Source: an uncultured Clostridia bacterium
GTDB taxonomy: Bacteria > Bacillota > Clostridia > Oscillospirales > Acutalibacteraceae
Direction of reading: 5' to 3'
Length of the DNA: 12,301 bases
Assembly (NCBI GenBank): GCA_946004305.1
Contig: CAMFZJ010000030.1
Span: forward strand, 1-12,301
Below, one piece after another: positions 7,368 to 12,301 of the stretch (position 1 is its first letter; each line of letters begins with the position of its first letter). The notes beneath the pieces are model-generated. The model searched no databases, was not told where the DNA came from, and was given only the letters and a program-made list of their open reading frames with translations. The position numbers and the translations under genes were made by a program.

Positions 7368-9122
7368 TTATTTTGTTATTTTCTTAGACTTAACAGCACT
7401 GAACTTACTATAAACTCTTTTTCCGTTTGACCAATTATAAGCTCTTACTTTTACATAGTAAGTTTTGTGCTTAGCAAGCCTTGTAATGGTTAGTTTATTG
7501 TAATATGATGAACTAATCAAAGAGGATTTCGATTTTTTGAAATTCCTTTTAGTTGAGTAGACTACCTGATAACCTGAAGCGTTGCTGTTTTTGCTCCACT
7601 TAACCAGCATTGATTTTTTCTTTATGTTAGTAACGCTTTTCAGATTTACGCTTTTAGGGATAATCTTAAAGCTTTTGGTAATTGTACCTGTGTAGTTACC
7701 TTTACCGGTAATTGTAACAGTTGCAGTGCCAACATAATAGTTGTTGCTGTACTCAACCGTATAATCAGTCCCCTTCTTTAATACTGACGAGCCGTATTTT
7801 ACGGTAACAGAGGGGGTAATATTTTTTCCTTTGAAAGTCTGTGTAGCTATGGCTGACACTTTTGCAGATGATAATGACTTTGGCTGAACAAATTGAATTG
7901 TATAGTCTTTCCCTGCTGTATCATTCCAGTAGGTTGAAATTTTTGCGTAGTATATACCGGATGCTACTACTCCTACAGGAGGTAATTCAGAAGTTTCACT
8001 ATCATATCCGTATATTTTTTTCTCTGTAAGGCTTGTGTATTCACCGTTTGAATAGCGATAAATACATATATCCCAGTATATGTAATGATTGTCATTATAG
8101 TTATCGTGAGTGAATAAAAGCTTTAGCTTTCCGCTTTTTGATGGTGTTATTTTGTAATAATCCACATCTTTGCTGCTTCCCATATTACCTACATATTTAT
8201 TACCTATCGTGCAGACATTCGCAGTATAGAAAGAATCATTTAACTCTTTTTCGGAATAATTAGTAGTTTCAAAAGAGTTGGCAATTGTGTATTTATGTCC
8301 GACAGTATCATTCCAATTGGTGGAAATCTTTATGTAATAAACTCCTTGTGATACAGCTCCCACAGTTGGAAGAGCGATAACCTCGTTATCATAACCGTAA
8401 ACTTTTTTACCACTAAGGGTTGTATAAGTGCCGTTGGAATAGAAAATTATTTCAATATCCCAATATACATAACTGTTGTCAATATATTGATGAGTAAAGT
8501 TAAGCTTTAGCCGTCCGTCATTGCCGGCTGTAAATTTATAGAAGTCCTCATCATCATTGCTATTCATACATCCTGTATAATTTTTATTAAGCTGACAGTT
8601 TGTTGCATCATAATAGGAGTTATTGACTTCTTTTTCAACATATTCAGTTGATGTAAATGAACAGGAAAGACTGTATTCCTGTCCCACAGTATCATTCCAA
8701 TTGGTGGAAATCTTTATGTAATAAACTCCTTGTGATACAGCTCCCACAGTAGGAAGAGCGATAACCTCGTTATCATAACCGTAAACTTTTTTATCACTAA
8801 GGGTTGTATAAGTGCCGTTGGAATAGAAAATTATTTCAATATTCCAATATACATAACTGTTGTCAATATATCTATGGTTAAAAGAAAGGTTAATTTCACC
8901 GTCAGACGGAGCATTTATTCTGAAATAATCCACATCCGAAGATGAGCCCATTGTAGCTCCTAAGGTACCATTAGAATTTAATACATTCGCACTTTTGTAA
9001 TCATTGTTCGGCTCGCTTTCAAAACTGCCGGCACCATTTACTGTTAATGATATTGATGAAAACGCACTGATAAACATCAGGATTGACAGCAATATACTGA
9101 CTGATTTTTTAAAATTATTCAT
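7368..9122 (-). CDS. Secreted protein with three PPC-like repeats, an Ig-like and a fibronectin-III-like domain
   Basis: A 584-residue protein of unknown specific function. Residues 1-31 are a signal peptide whose first half (KKSVSILLSIL) is shared with the following BspA-like protein. Three units of about 120-128 residues follow (near 35-155, 162-282 and 291-411). Each opens with an ExExNNxYxxAN-type motif and contains DVDYFRI-like and GVYYIKIS-like strands. These are hallmarks of bacterial pre-peptidase C-terminal (PPC) beta-sandwich domains, here without any peptidase. Residues about 415-487 look like a bacterial Ig-like domain (GTDYTVEYSNN, ITGKGNYTGTI) and 490-584 like fibronectin type III. 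No enzyme motif or wall anchor is visible, so an adhesive or carbohydrate-binding role is inferred. The ATG at 9122 follows AGGAGG by 6 nt. It is the first gene of the operon, and the BspA-like gene begins 13 bp after it. Confidence 0.85.
   Translation of the reverse strand: MNNFKKSVSILLSILMFISAFSSISLTVNGAGSFESEPNNDYKSANVLNSNGTLGATMGSSSDVDYFRINAPSDGEINLSFNHRYIDNSYVYWNIEIIFYSNGTYTTLSDKKVYGYDNEVIALPTVGAVSQGVYYIKISTNWNDTVGQEYSLSCSFTSTEYVEKEVNNSYYDATNCQLNKNYTGCMNSNDDEDFYKFTAGNDGRLKLNFTHQYIDNSYVYWDIEIIFYSNGTYTTLSGKKVYGYDNEVIALPTVGAVSQGVYYIKISTNWNDTVGHKYTIANSFETTNYSEKELNDSFYTANVCTIGNKYVGNMGSSKDVDYYKITPSKSGKLKLLFTHDNYNDNHYIYWDICIYRYSNGEYTSLTEKKIYGYDSETSELPPVGVVASGIYYAKISTYWNDTAGKDYTIQFVQPKSLSSAKVSAIATQTFKGKNITPSVTVKYGSSVLKKGTDYTVEYSNNYYVGTATVTITGKGNYTGTITKSFKIIPKSVNLKSVTNIKKKSMLVKWSKNSNASGYQVVYSTKRNFKKSKSSLISSSYYNKLTITRLAKHKTYYVKVRAYNWSNGKRVYSKFSAVKSKKITK
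8302..8487 (-). repeat. 186-bp internal repeat, copy in PPC unit 2
   Basis: This stretch matches 8686-8871 (offset 384 bp, 128 codons) with only three mismatches seen, while the flanking parts of the two PPC units differ freely. It covers the segment from YIDNSYVYW to STNWNDTVG. The sharp edges suggest recent gene conversion or duplication inside the gene. Confidence 0.9.
8686..8871 (-). repeat. 186-bp internal repeat, copy in PPC unit 1
   Basis: Partner of the repeat at 8302-8487, in frame and with the same orientation. The third PPC unit of the protein carries only a diverged version of this segment. Confidence 0.9.
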
Positions 9123-9145
9123 TTGTTACCTCCTAAAATTGGTTA

Positions 9146-9151
9146 ATTATA
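9146..9151 (-). promoter_or_regulatory. Possible proximal -10 element for the surface-protein operon
   Basis: The minus strand reads TATAAT here, 24 nt before the start codon of the PPC-like gene, so a short leader that still includes the AGGAGG box could begin near 9139. No good -35 hexamer is found 16-18 nt upstream (TATTGT or ATTGTC) and there is no TG extension. In AT-rich DNA a lone -10 match is weak evidence. It is the main alternative to the distal promoter at 9582-9610. Confidence 0.25.
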
Positions 9152-9260
9152 ATTACATTGTTTTTCGGACAATATATTCTGCAAAATAATAATTTATAAA
9201 CTGTGCATAATATAACTGCATATGATAAATACAGAGAATGATTATTTGATTTTGCCGCTA

Positions 9261-9277
9261 TACTGCAATTCGCGGTA
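9261..9277. promoter_or_regulatory. Candidate operator O1 upstream of the XRE regulator
   Basis: TACTGCAATTCGCGGTA has the same left half, single central T and spacing as the perfect palindrome at 9586-9602. Its right half matches 6 of 8 positions. It lies about 30 bp upstream of the regulator's -10 element, a suitable place for autoregulation. The protein-site pairing is inferred. Confidence 0.55.
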
Positions 9278-9285
9278 CACAAACA

Positions 9286-9302
9286 TACAACAAACTGCGG
9301 TA
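9286..9302. promoter_or_regulatory. Candidate operator O2 overlapping the XRE promoter spacer
   Basis: TACAACAAACTGCGGTA matches the palindrome of 9586-9602 at 6 of 8 positions in each half with the same one-base centre. Its centre is 25 bp from that of O1. It ends just before the -10 element, so a bound protein would block RNA polymerase. It is the weakest of the three sites. Confidence 0.4.
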
Positions 9303-9311
9303 TGATATACT
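9303..9311 (+). promoter_or_regulatory. Extended -10 promoter of the XRE regulator
   Basis: TGATATACT is a TGn-extended -10 element (TATACT at 9306-9311). The region 16-18 nt upstream has no convincing -35 hexamer, which extended -10 promoters can tolerate. Transcription would start near 9318, about 14 nt before the chosen ATG. Confidence 0.45.
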
Positions 9312-9331
9312 CTACTTGGGCGGTGAGTGTG

Positions 9332-9532
9332 ATGTACAAACGAATCAGAGACCTAAGGGAGGACGCTGATTTAACGCAAAAGCAAATGAGTCAGATCCTG
9401 CATTGCTCTCAGCAGGTATATAGCAACTACGAACTTGGACAGCGTGATATCCCCACTTCGATTTTAATTGCACTTGCTAAATACTATCACACAAGTACCG
9501 ATTATATTCTTGGATTGGTGGATAAAAGATAG
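9332..9532 (+). CDS. Small XRE/Cro-family helix-turn-helix regulator
   Basis: A 66-residue protein that is almost entirely one HTH_3 domain. It starts MYKRIRDLREDADLTQKQMS, and the recognition-helix region contains CSQQVYSNYELGQRDIP, followed by ALAKYYHTSTDYILGL. This fits the Cro/C1 fold found in stand-alone repressors that bind palindromes as dimers. The ATG at 9332 is chosen because GGTGA, complementary to the 16S rRNA end, lies just upstream at 9322-9326. The in-frame ATG at 9302 would lie upstream of the -10 element. It is the only plus-strand gene between two minus-strand surface-protein genes and has its own terminator. Three similar 17-bp inverted repeats flank it, so it probably regulates itself and a neighbour. 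No effector or peptidase domain is present; the signal that controls it is unknown. Confidence 0.88.
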   Translation: MYKRIRDLREDADLTQKQMSQILHCSQQVYSNYELGQRDIPTSILIALAKYYHTSTDYILGLVDKR

Positions 9533-9538
9533 ACATTT

Positions 9539-9580
9539 AAGGAATGTACGGATTTTACGTATATTCCTTTTATTGTTAAA
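9539..9580 (+). terminator. Intrinsic terminator of the XRE gene
   Basis: AAGGAATGTACG and CGTATATTCCTT pair as a 12-bp stem with one G-U and a 7-nt loop, followed by a T-rich tail (TTATTGTT). It starts 7 bp after the regulator's stop. In the opposite orientation no U-run follows, so it should not stop minus-strand transcription. Confidence 0.75.
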
Positions 9581-9581
9581 T

Positions 9582-9610
9582 ATTTTACTGCAATTTGCAG
9601 TACTTGTCAA
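9582..9610 (-). promoter_or_regulatory. Near-consensus minus-strand promoter containing the operator
   Basis: On the minus strand a perfect -35 TTGACA (9610-9605) is followed after exactly 17 nt by TAAAAT (9587-9582, 5/6). Transcription would start near 9575 and run leftwards, antisense through the whole XRE gene, and reach the PPC-like gene at 9122 after a leader of about 450 nt. No terminator-like structure facing this direction is seen in between. The spacer is filled by the palindrome at 9586-9602. Its role as promoter of the surface operon is inferred. Confidence 0.6.
9586..9602. promoter_or_regulatory. Perfect palindromic operator O3 (TACTGCAA-T-TTGCAGTA)
   Basis: Eight-base arms are exactly complementary around one central base, a common form of XRE-family dimer site. 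It occupies the spacer of the minus-strand promoter 9582-9610 and touches its -10, so binding should repress. It is the best of three related sites around the XRE gene and probably its strongest target. Confidence 0.65.
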
Positions 9611-9674
9611 TAATACATTATATTTCTTATTTATCCATCGAAAAATTTACACCTCTATATATGTGAAATATAAC

Positions 9675-9704
9675 CTGTTTAACAAAATTGTCCGTACAAG
9701 ATAA
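9675..9704 (+). pseudogene. Duplicated fragment of the spoVAF 3' end
   Basis: The ten final codons of spoVAF, stop included, recur here exactly (30 bp identical to 4867-4896), but the preceding sequence is unrelated to spoVAF. It has no start, so it is a non-functional fossil carried along with the duplicated 550-bp block. Confidence 0.93.
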
Positions 9705-9731
9705 CTATTTTAACAGTTATGATAGCATACA

Positions 9732-9761
9732 AAAAATCCGATGCATAAGCACCGGATTTTT
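9732..9761. terminator. Intrinsic terminator after BspA-like gene 2 (duplicated copy)
   Basis: Sequence-identical to the terminator at 4924-4953, with the same 13-nt arms and ATAA loop. It lies 10 bp after the stop of the second BspA-like gene. It should separate that gene's transcript from the promoter at 9582-9610. Confidence 0.92.
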
Positions 9762-9771
9762 AATACATAGT

Positions 9772-11571
9772 TTATTTTACTGTAACCTTACATTTCAGCT
9801 TCATACCGTTTGTTGTAACAGTAATAGTTGCTTTACCTTTTTTCTTTCCGGTAATCTTACCCTTTTTATTTACTGTTGCAACCTTTTTGTTGCTTGATAC
9901 ATACTTGGCTTTACCAACCTTGCCGGTAATCTTTAATGTAAAGGTTTTGCCTTTCTTAATAGAAGTGGATTTCTTATTCAGCTTAGGATTGTTAACGGTA
10001 ACTTTAAAGGTCTTTGATACACCGTTATTTTTAACTGTAATAGTCGCAGTACCTTTCTTAAGACCTGTTACCTTACCTGTAGAGCTTACCTTGGCAACGT
10101 TTTTGTTAGAAGATGTAAAGGAAGTTTTTCCGTTTCCGTTCTTAACGGTAAACTTAATAGTTGTACTACCCTTTACATAAATACTTGCAGAAGACTTTGC
10201 AAGGCTGACTGTTGTTTTAGCAGGAACAATGATTGGCGGAAGCTTATCGGTATTATAGTGTTTAACAGCATTAATTAATTCGTCATTATTCGTTCCTACA
10301 TAGATTTTTGACCAATCCTCCTGAGTTCCCGGGTAGTAAACATTTACAAGACCTGAGCAATATCTAAAAGCGTAATTATCAATGTATGTTACACCCTTGC
10401 CAATTAAAATATCTGTCAACATATCGCATCCGGTGAATACCCAGCTGTTGATTTTTTCAACGCTGTCAGGAATTACAATTCTTTTAAGTTTTGAACAACT
10501 TTCCAACATATATGAAGGAACCTCTGTTATGCTGTCAGGGATCGTTATTTGCTCAAGATTTTCGCAATATTCAAAAGCACCGTTTCCAATACGTGTAACC
10601 GTGTTGGGAATTGAAATTGTTTTAAAATTAGTGCATCCCCAAAAAGCCCAATGGCCGATAGAAGTTACACTGCTTGGAATAGTAAAGGTTGTATCAGATT
10701 TAGCAGAAGGAAAACGTACAATTTTAGTTTTATCCTTGTTAAACAGAATACCATTATCACTGCTGAAAGAGTTGTTCTTCTCCGATACAGTTATTTCTTT
10801 TAGTTTGTTGCATCCGTTAAAGGCACTGCTGTCAATGTTTGCTACATTTTCCGGAATGAAAAGGCTCGCCACGTTTTCCATATCAGAGAATGCTAACATA
10901 TCAATAGTTGTTACGCTGTTTCCTAAGTTTAATTCGGTAAGATTTTTTGTGAAAGAAAATGCATAAGTATAAATCTGTGTAACCCCTTCAGGTACTGAGA
11001 ATGACTGATCTTTTCTTCCTACGGGATAACATACCAATTTTGTCTTATCCTTACTGTATAGCACGCCGTCTACAGATACATAGTTGTCGCTGTTTTCTGT
11101 TGCTATAATATTATTAAGCTCGGTACAGTAAGCAAAAGAACAGTTATTAACAGTTCCCAGCCTGTCAGGAAGTGTTATACTTTTAAGACTTTCACATCCC
11201 CAAAAAGCATAGTTGTCTATGCGTGTGATATTGTTGCTGAGTTTTATATCCTCCAGCTTTACACATTCCATAAAGGCACTATCTGCAATAACAGTCACGC
11301 TGTCAGGTACTGATACACTTGTAATTTCCTTACAATAACTAAATGCGGAATTGCCGATTTTAGTTACCTTATAATCGTCCAACTTAGATGGAATCGAAAC
11401 CACAGTATCATTTCCGGTATATTTTGTAATTTCAGCTGTGTTATCTTCACACAAACTATACTCATAATCTCCGCTTGTTGCTGCGTCTGCACTAAAGGAT
11501 AATCCTGTAAACATACTGCAAAGCAACATCAGAGAACAGAGTATTCCTACTCCATTAATTAGTTTTCTCAT
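9772..11571 (-). CDS. Secreted BspA-like leucine-rich-repeat protein with two Big_2 domains (copy 2)
   Basis: A 599-residue secreted protein. Residues 1-31 are a signal peptide (MRKLINGVGI, hydrophobic core, cleavage near FSADAA). LRR_5/BspA repeats run from about 50 to 410. They include two longer units with DGVLYSKDKTKLV-like insertions (near 165-180 and 272-286), a known variant of this family that copy 1 lacks. Residues 411-440 (YYPGTQEDWSKIYVGTNN) form a solenoid cap common in Clostridia. A very short linker leads to two Big_2 domains (451-599) almost identical to those of copy 1, with two substitutions. The LRR parts of the two proteins are only distantly alike. There is no sortase motif or membrane anchor. 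The ATG at 11571 follows AGGAGG by 7 nt. The gene appears monocistronic, with a promoter at 11641-11669 and a terminator 10 bp downstream. An adhesive role is inferred from the family. Confidence 0.93.
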   Translation of the reverse strand: MRKLINGVGILCSLMLLCSMFTGLSFSADAATSGDYEYSLCEDNTAEITKYTGNDTVVSIPSKLDDYKVTKIGNSAFSYCKEITSVSVPDSVTVIADSAFMECVKLEDIKLSNNITRIDNYAFWGCESLKSITLPDRLGTVNNCSFAYCTELNNIIATENSDNYVSVDGVLYSKDKTKLVCYPVGRKDQSFSVPEGVTQIYTYAFSFTKNLTELNLGNSVTTIDMLAFSDMENVASLFIPENVANIDSSAFNGCNKLKEITVSEKNNSFSSDNGILFNKDKTKIVRFPSAKSDTTFTIPSSVTSIGHWAFWGCTNFKTISIPNTVTRIGNGAFEYCENLEQITIPDSITEVPSYMLESCSKLKRIVIPDSVEKINSWVFTGCDMLTDILIGKGVTYIDNYAFRYCSGLVNVYYPGTQEDWSKIYVGTNNDELINAVKHYNTDKLPPIIVPAKTTVSLAKSSASIYVKGSTTIKFTVKNGNGKTSFTSSNKNVAKVSSTGKVTGLKKGTATITVKNNGVSKTFKVTVNNPKLNKKSTSIKKGKTFTLKITGKVGKAKYVSSNKKVATVNKKGKITGKKKGKATITVTTNGMKLKCKVTVK

Positions 11572-11640
11572 TTTTAATCCTCCTGTTAATTATACCCTTA
11601 ATTTATTTTTCGTTGTAAATGATAAGTATAATTCAATAAA

Positions 11641-11669
11641 ATTTTACACTATTATCAGCAAACAGTCAA
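11641..11669 (-). promoter_or_regulatory. Promoter of BspA-like gene 2
   Basis: On the minus strand TTGACT (11669-11664) and TAAAAT (11646-11641), each 5/6 to consensus, are separated by exactly 17 nt. The leader would be about 63 nt and contains the AGGAGG at 11579-11584. A small inverted repeat, AATAC-agca-GTATT at 11679-11692, lies just upstream and shares GCAGTA with the XRE operator half-site, but does not match it as a whole. Confidence 0.6.
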
Positions 11670-11728
11670 ATATATTTAATACAGCAGTATTTCTAATATA
11701 GGAAAACTAATCAAAAAACAATGAAAAA

Positions 11729-12244
11729 TCAACTACCGCCCAACATAATTCTCACAGTAAGCACAGCCATAACCGCCGCAGTAAAATCTGCCGCCAATGC
11801 CGCCACTAAGGTGTGGCGGATTTTTTTAATATTCACACTTCCAAAATACACAGCTATAGCATAAAATGTGGTTTCGGTAGAGCCTGCCAGTACAGAAGCT
11901 ACCTGACCTGCAAAGCTGTCGGGCCCGCAATCCTTGTAAATTTCCGTTAGAAGTGCAGTTGAGCCTCCCCCTGAAACAGGCCGTAGCAGTACCATAGGCA
12001 CTATTTCCTTTGGAAATCCCAATGCATCTGCCAAAGGGGTTACAAGATTGCAGAGCATTTCCATTGCTCCGCTGGCTTTCAACATATCTACCGCCACAAT
12101 AAGTCCCACTAATGTGGGGGCAATATTCAAAAGTATTTGAAGTCCCTTCTTTGCCCCCTCTACAAAAGCGTCAAACAACGGTACCCTCTTAATCAATCCT
12201 ACAACAATTACAACTGCTACGAAAACAGGAATAAACAATTCCAT
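11729..12244 (-). CDS. spmB: Spore maturation protein B
   Basis: A 171-residue integral membrane protein of the nucleoside-recognition/GATE family (PF07670 type). In Bacillus, SpmA and SpmB are needed for proper dehydration of the spore core. The identity is supported by the hydrophobic start MELFIPVFVAVVIVVGLIKR, the segment FVEGAKKGLQILLNIAPTLVG, the motif LLRPVSGGGSTALL and the conserved GSTETTFYAIAVYFGSV, with the usual length of this family. The ATG at 12244 is preferred over the in-frame GTG at 12253 because AGGAG ends 8 nt before it and the N-terminus then matches the family. It starts just after the spmA stop, so the pair is translationally coupled. No clear terminator follows in the 157-bp gap before the second BspA-like gene; read-through is possible. 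Confidence 0.94.
   Translation of the reverse strand: MELFIPVFVAVVIVVGLIKRVPLFDAFVEGAKKGLQILLNIAPTLVGLIVAVDMLKASGAMEMLCNLVTPLADALGFPKEIVPMVLLRPVSGGGSTALLTEIYKDCGPDSFAGQVASVLAGSTETTFYAIAVYFGSVNIKKIRHTLVAALAADFTAAVMAVLTVRIMLGGS
11800..11827 (+). terminator. Terminator-like hairpin on the strand opposite spmB
   Basis: Plus strand: CCGCCAC, loop TAAGGT, GTGGCGG, then A and seven T. It has the full form of an intrinsic terminator but lies inside the spmB coding region and faces the opposite way. No plus-strand gene or promoter is seen upstream, so it may be a by-product of the codons for KKIRHTLVAAL. Confidence 0.35.
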
Positions 12245-12245
12245 T

Positions 12246-12301
12246 TTAACCACTCCTAATTAACTTTGCCAATGTAAGCCCCACACCCAAAGCACAAGCG
12301 G
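12246..12301 (-). CDS. spmA: Spore maturation protein A, C-terminal end only
   Basis: Only the last 17 codons and the stop are inside the window (ending ACALGVGLTLAKLIRSG); the rest lies beyond the right edge. The assignment rests on position directly upstream of spmB, the conserved spmAB order, and a hydrophobic end with a short basic tail that suits SpmA. The stop at 12248-12246 is one base from the spmB ATG, and the spmB ribosome binding site lies in its last codons. Confidence 0.7.
   Translation of the reverse strand, partial: ACALGVGLTLAKLIRSG

Larger units (their letters stand above)
9675..10224. repeat. 550-bp direct repeat, right copy
   Basis: Gap-free partner of 4867-5416, about 97% identical by eye. 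Five mismatches fall in the short intergenic part, and about ten in the Big_2 coding part give only two amino-acid changes (Ser/Asn and Thr/Lys). Since the spoVAF piece is truncated here, this copy is the derived one. Confidence 0.95.

Noticed and set aside
9302..9331. Longer 76-residue start for the XRE protein at the ATG at 9302
   Set aside because: That ATG lies before the extended -10 element and has no ribosome binding site; the ATG at 9332 has GGTGA just upstream and begins the HTH domain in the usual way.
9133..9339. A 68-codon minus-strand open frame upstream of the PPC-like gene, in the possible long leader
   Set aside because: It has a Cys-rich, unpatterned translation and no ribosome binding site, and it overlaps the XRE promoter and operators; it is most likely a chance frame.
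9468..9704. A plus-strand open frame that overlaps the end of the XRE gene and ends with the spoVAF-like residues
   Set aside because: It is out of frame with XRE, crosses the XRE terminator and has no ribosome binding site. The spoVAF-like end is explained by the duplicated block.
4867..9704. Direct repeats as attachment sites of an integrated element
   Set aside because: The repeat is 550 bp with about 15 mismatches and contains protein-coding sequence, and no integrase or transposase lies between the copies; duplication or conversion explains it better.
10382..10966. A 194-codon plus-strand open frame inside BspA-like gene 2
   Set aside because: It lies wholly within a convincing secreted-protein gene on the other strand, has no ribosome binding site, and its sequence is the antisense of LRR codons.
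12245..12253. GTG start for spmB at 12253
   Set aside because: It would overlap the ribosome binding site region and the spmA stop; the ATG at 12244 has AGGAG at good distance and gives the expected N-terminus.

Overview
The window looks like the chromosome of an AT-rich, endospore-forming Clostridia species, probably a gut Oscillospiraceae/Ruminococcus-type organism. The evidence is three sporulation or germination genes (spoVAF, spmB and the end of spmA), strong AGGAGG-type ribosome binding sites, and secreted BspA-like leucine-rich-repeat and Ig-like (Big_2) surface proteins with Thr/Glu/Pro/Ser-rich linkers. The genus is inferred from gene style, not proven.

Layout from left to right. 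(1) Bases 1-3386, minus strand: a tightly overlapping phage head and packaging block, in transcription order terminase small subunit, terminase large subunit, portal, prohead protease (cut by the window edge). (2) Bases 3508-4896, plus strand: a GerA-family protein that best fits SpoVAF, divergent from the terminase. (3) Bases 4964-9122, minus strand: a two-gene surface-protein operon. The first gene encodes a secreted protein with three PPC-like repeats, an Ig-like domain and a fibronectin-III-like domain. The second encodes a large BspA-like LRR protein with two Big_2 domains. (4) Bases 9123-9771: a control region with a small XRE/Cro-type regulator on the plus strand and three related 17-bp inverted-repeat operators. 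One operator sits inside a near-consensus minus-strand promoter. A short copied fragment of the spoVAF 3' end follows. (5) Bases 9772-11571, minus strand: a second BspA-like LRR/Big_2 protein with its own promoter. (6) Bases 11729-12301, minus strand: spmB and the last codons of spmA.

The two BspA genes share a 550-bp, gap-free block of about 97% identity (4867-5416 and 9675-10224). It covers their Big_2 domains, the downstream bidirectional terminator and the last ten codons of spoVAF. The right-hand copy carries the spoVAF tail as a fossil, which shows the direction of copying. The block is also a direct repeat through which about 4.8 kb could be lost.

The most interesting candidate system is the regulator region. 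The XRE protein could repress itself through two degenerate operators, and repress an opposing promoter through a perfect palindrome. That promoter would run antisense across the whole regulator gene into the surface-protein operon, an architecture compatible with a two-state switch for surface proteins. This is inference from sequence only.
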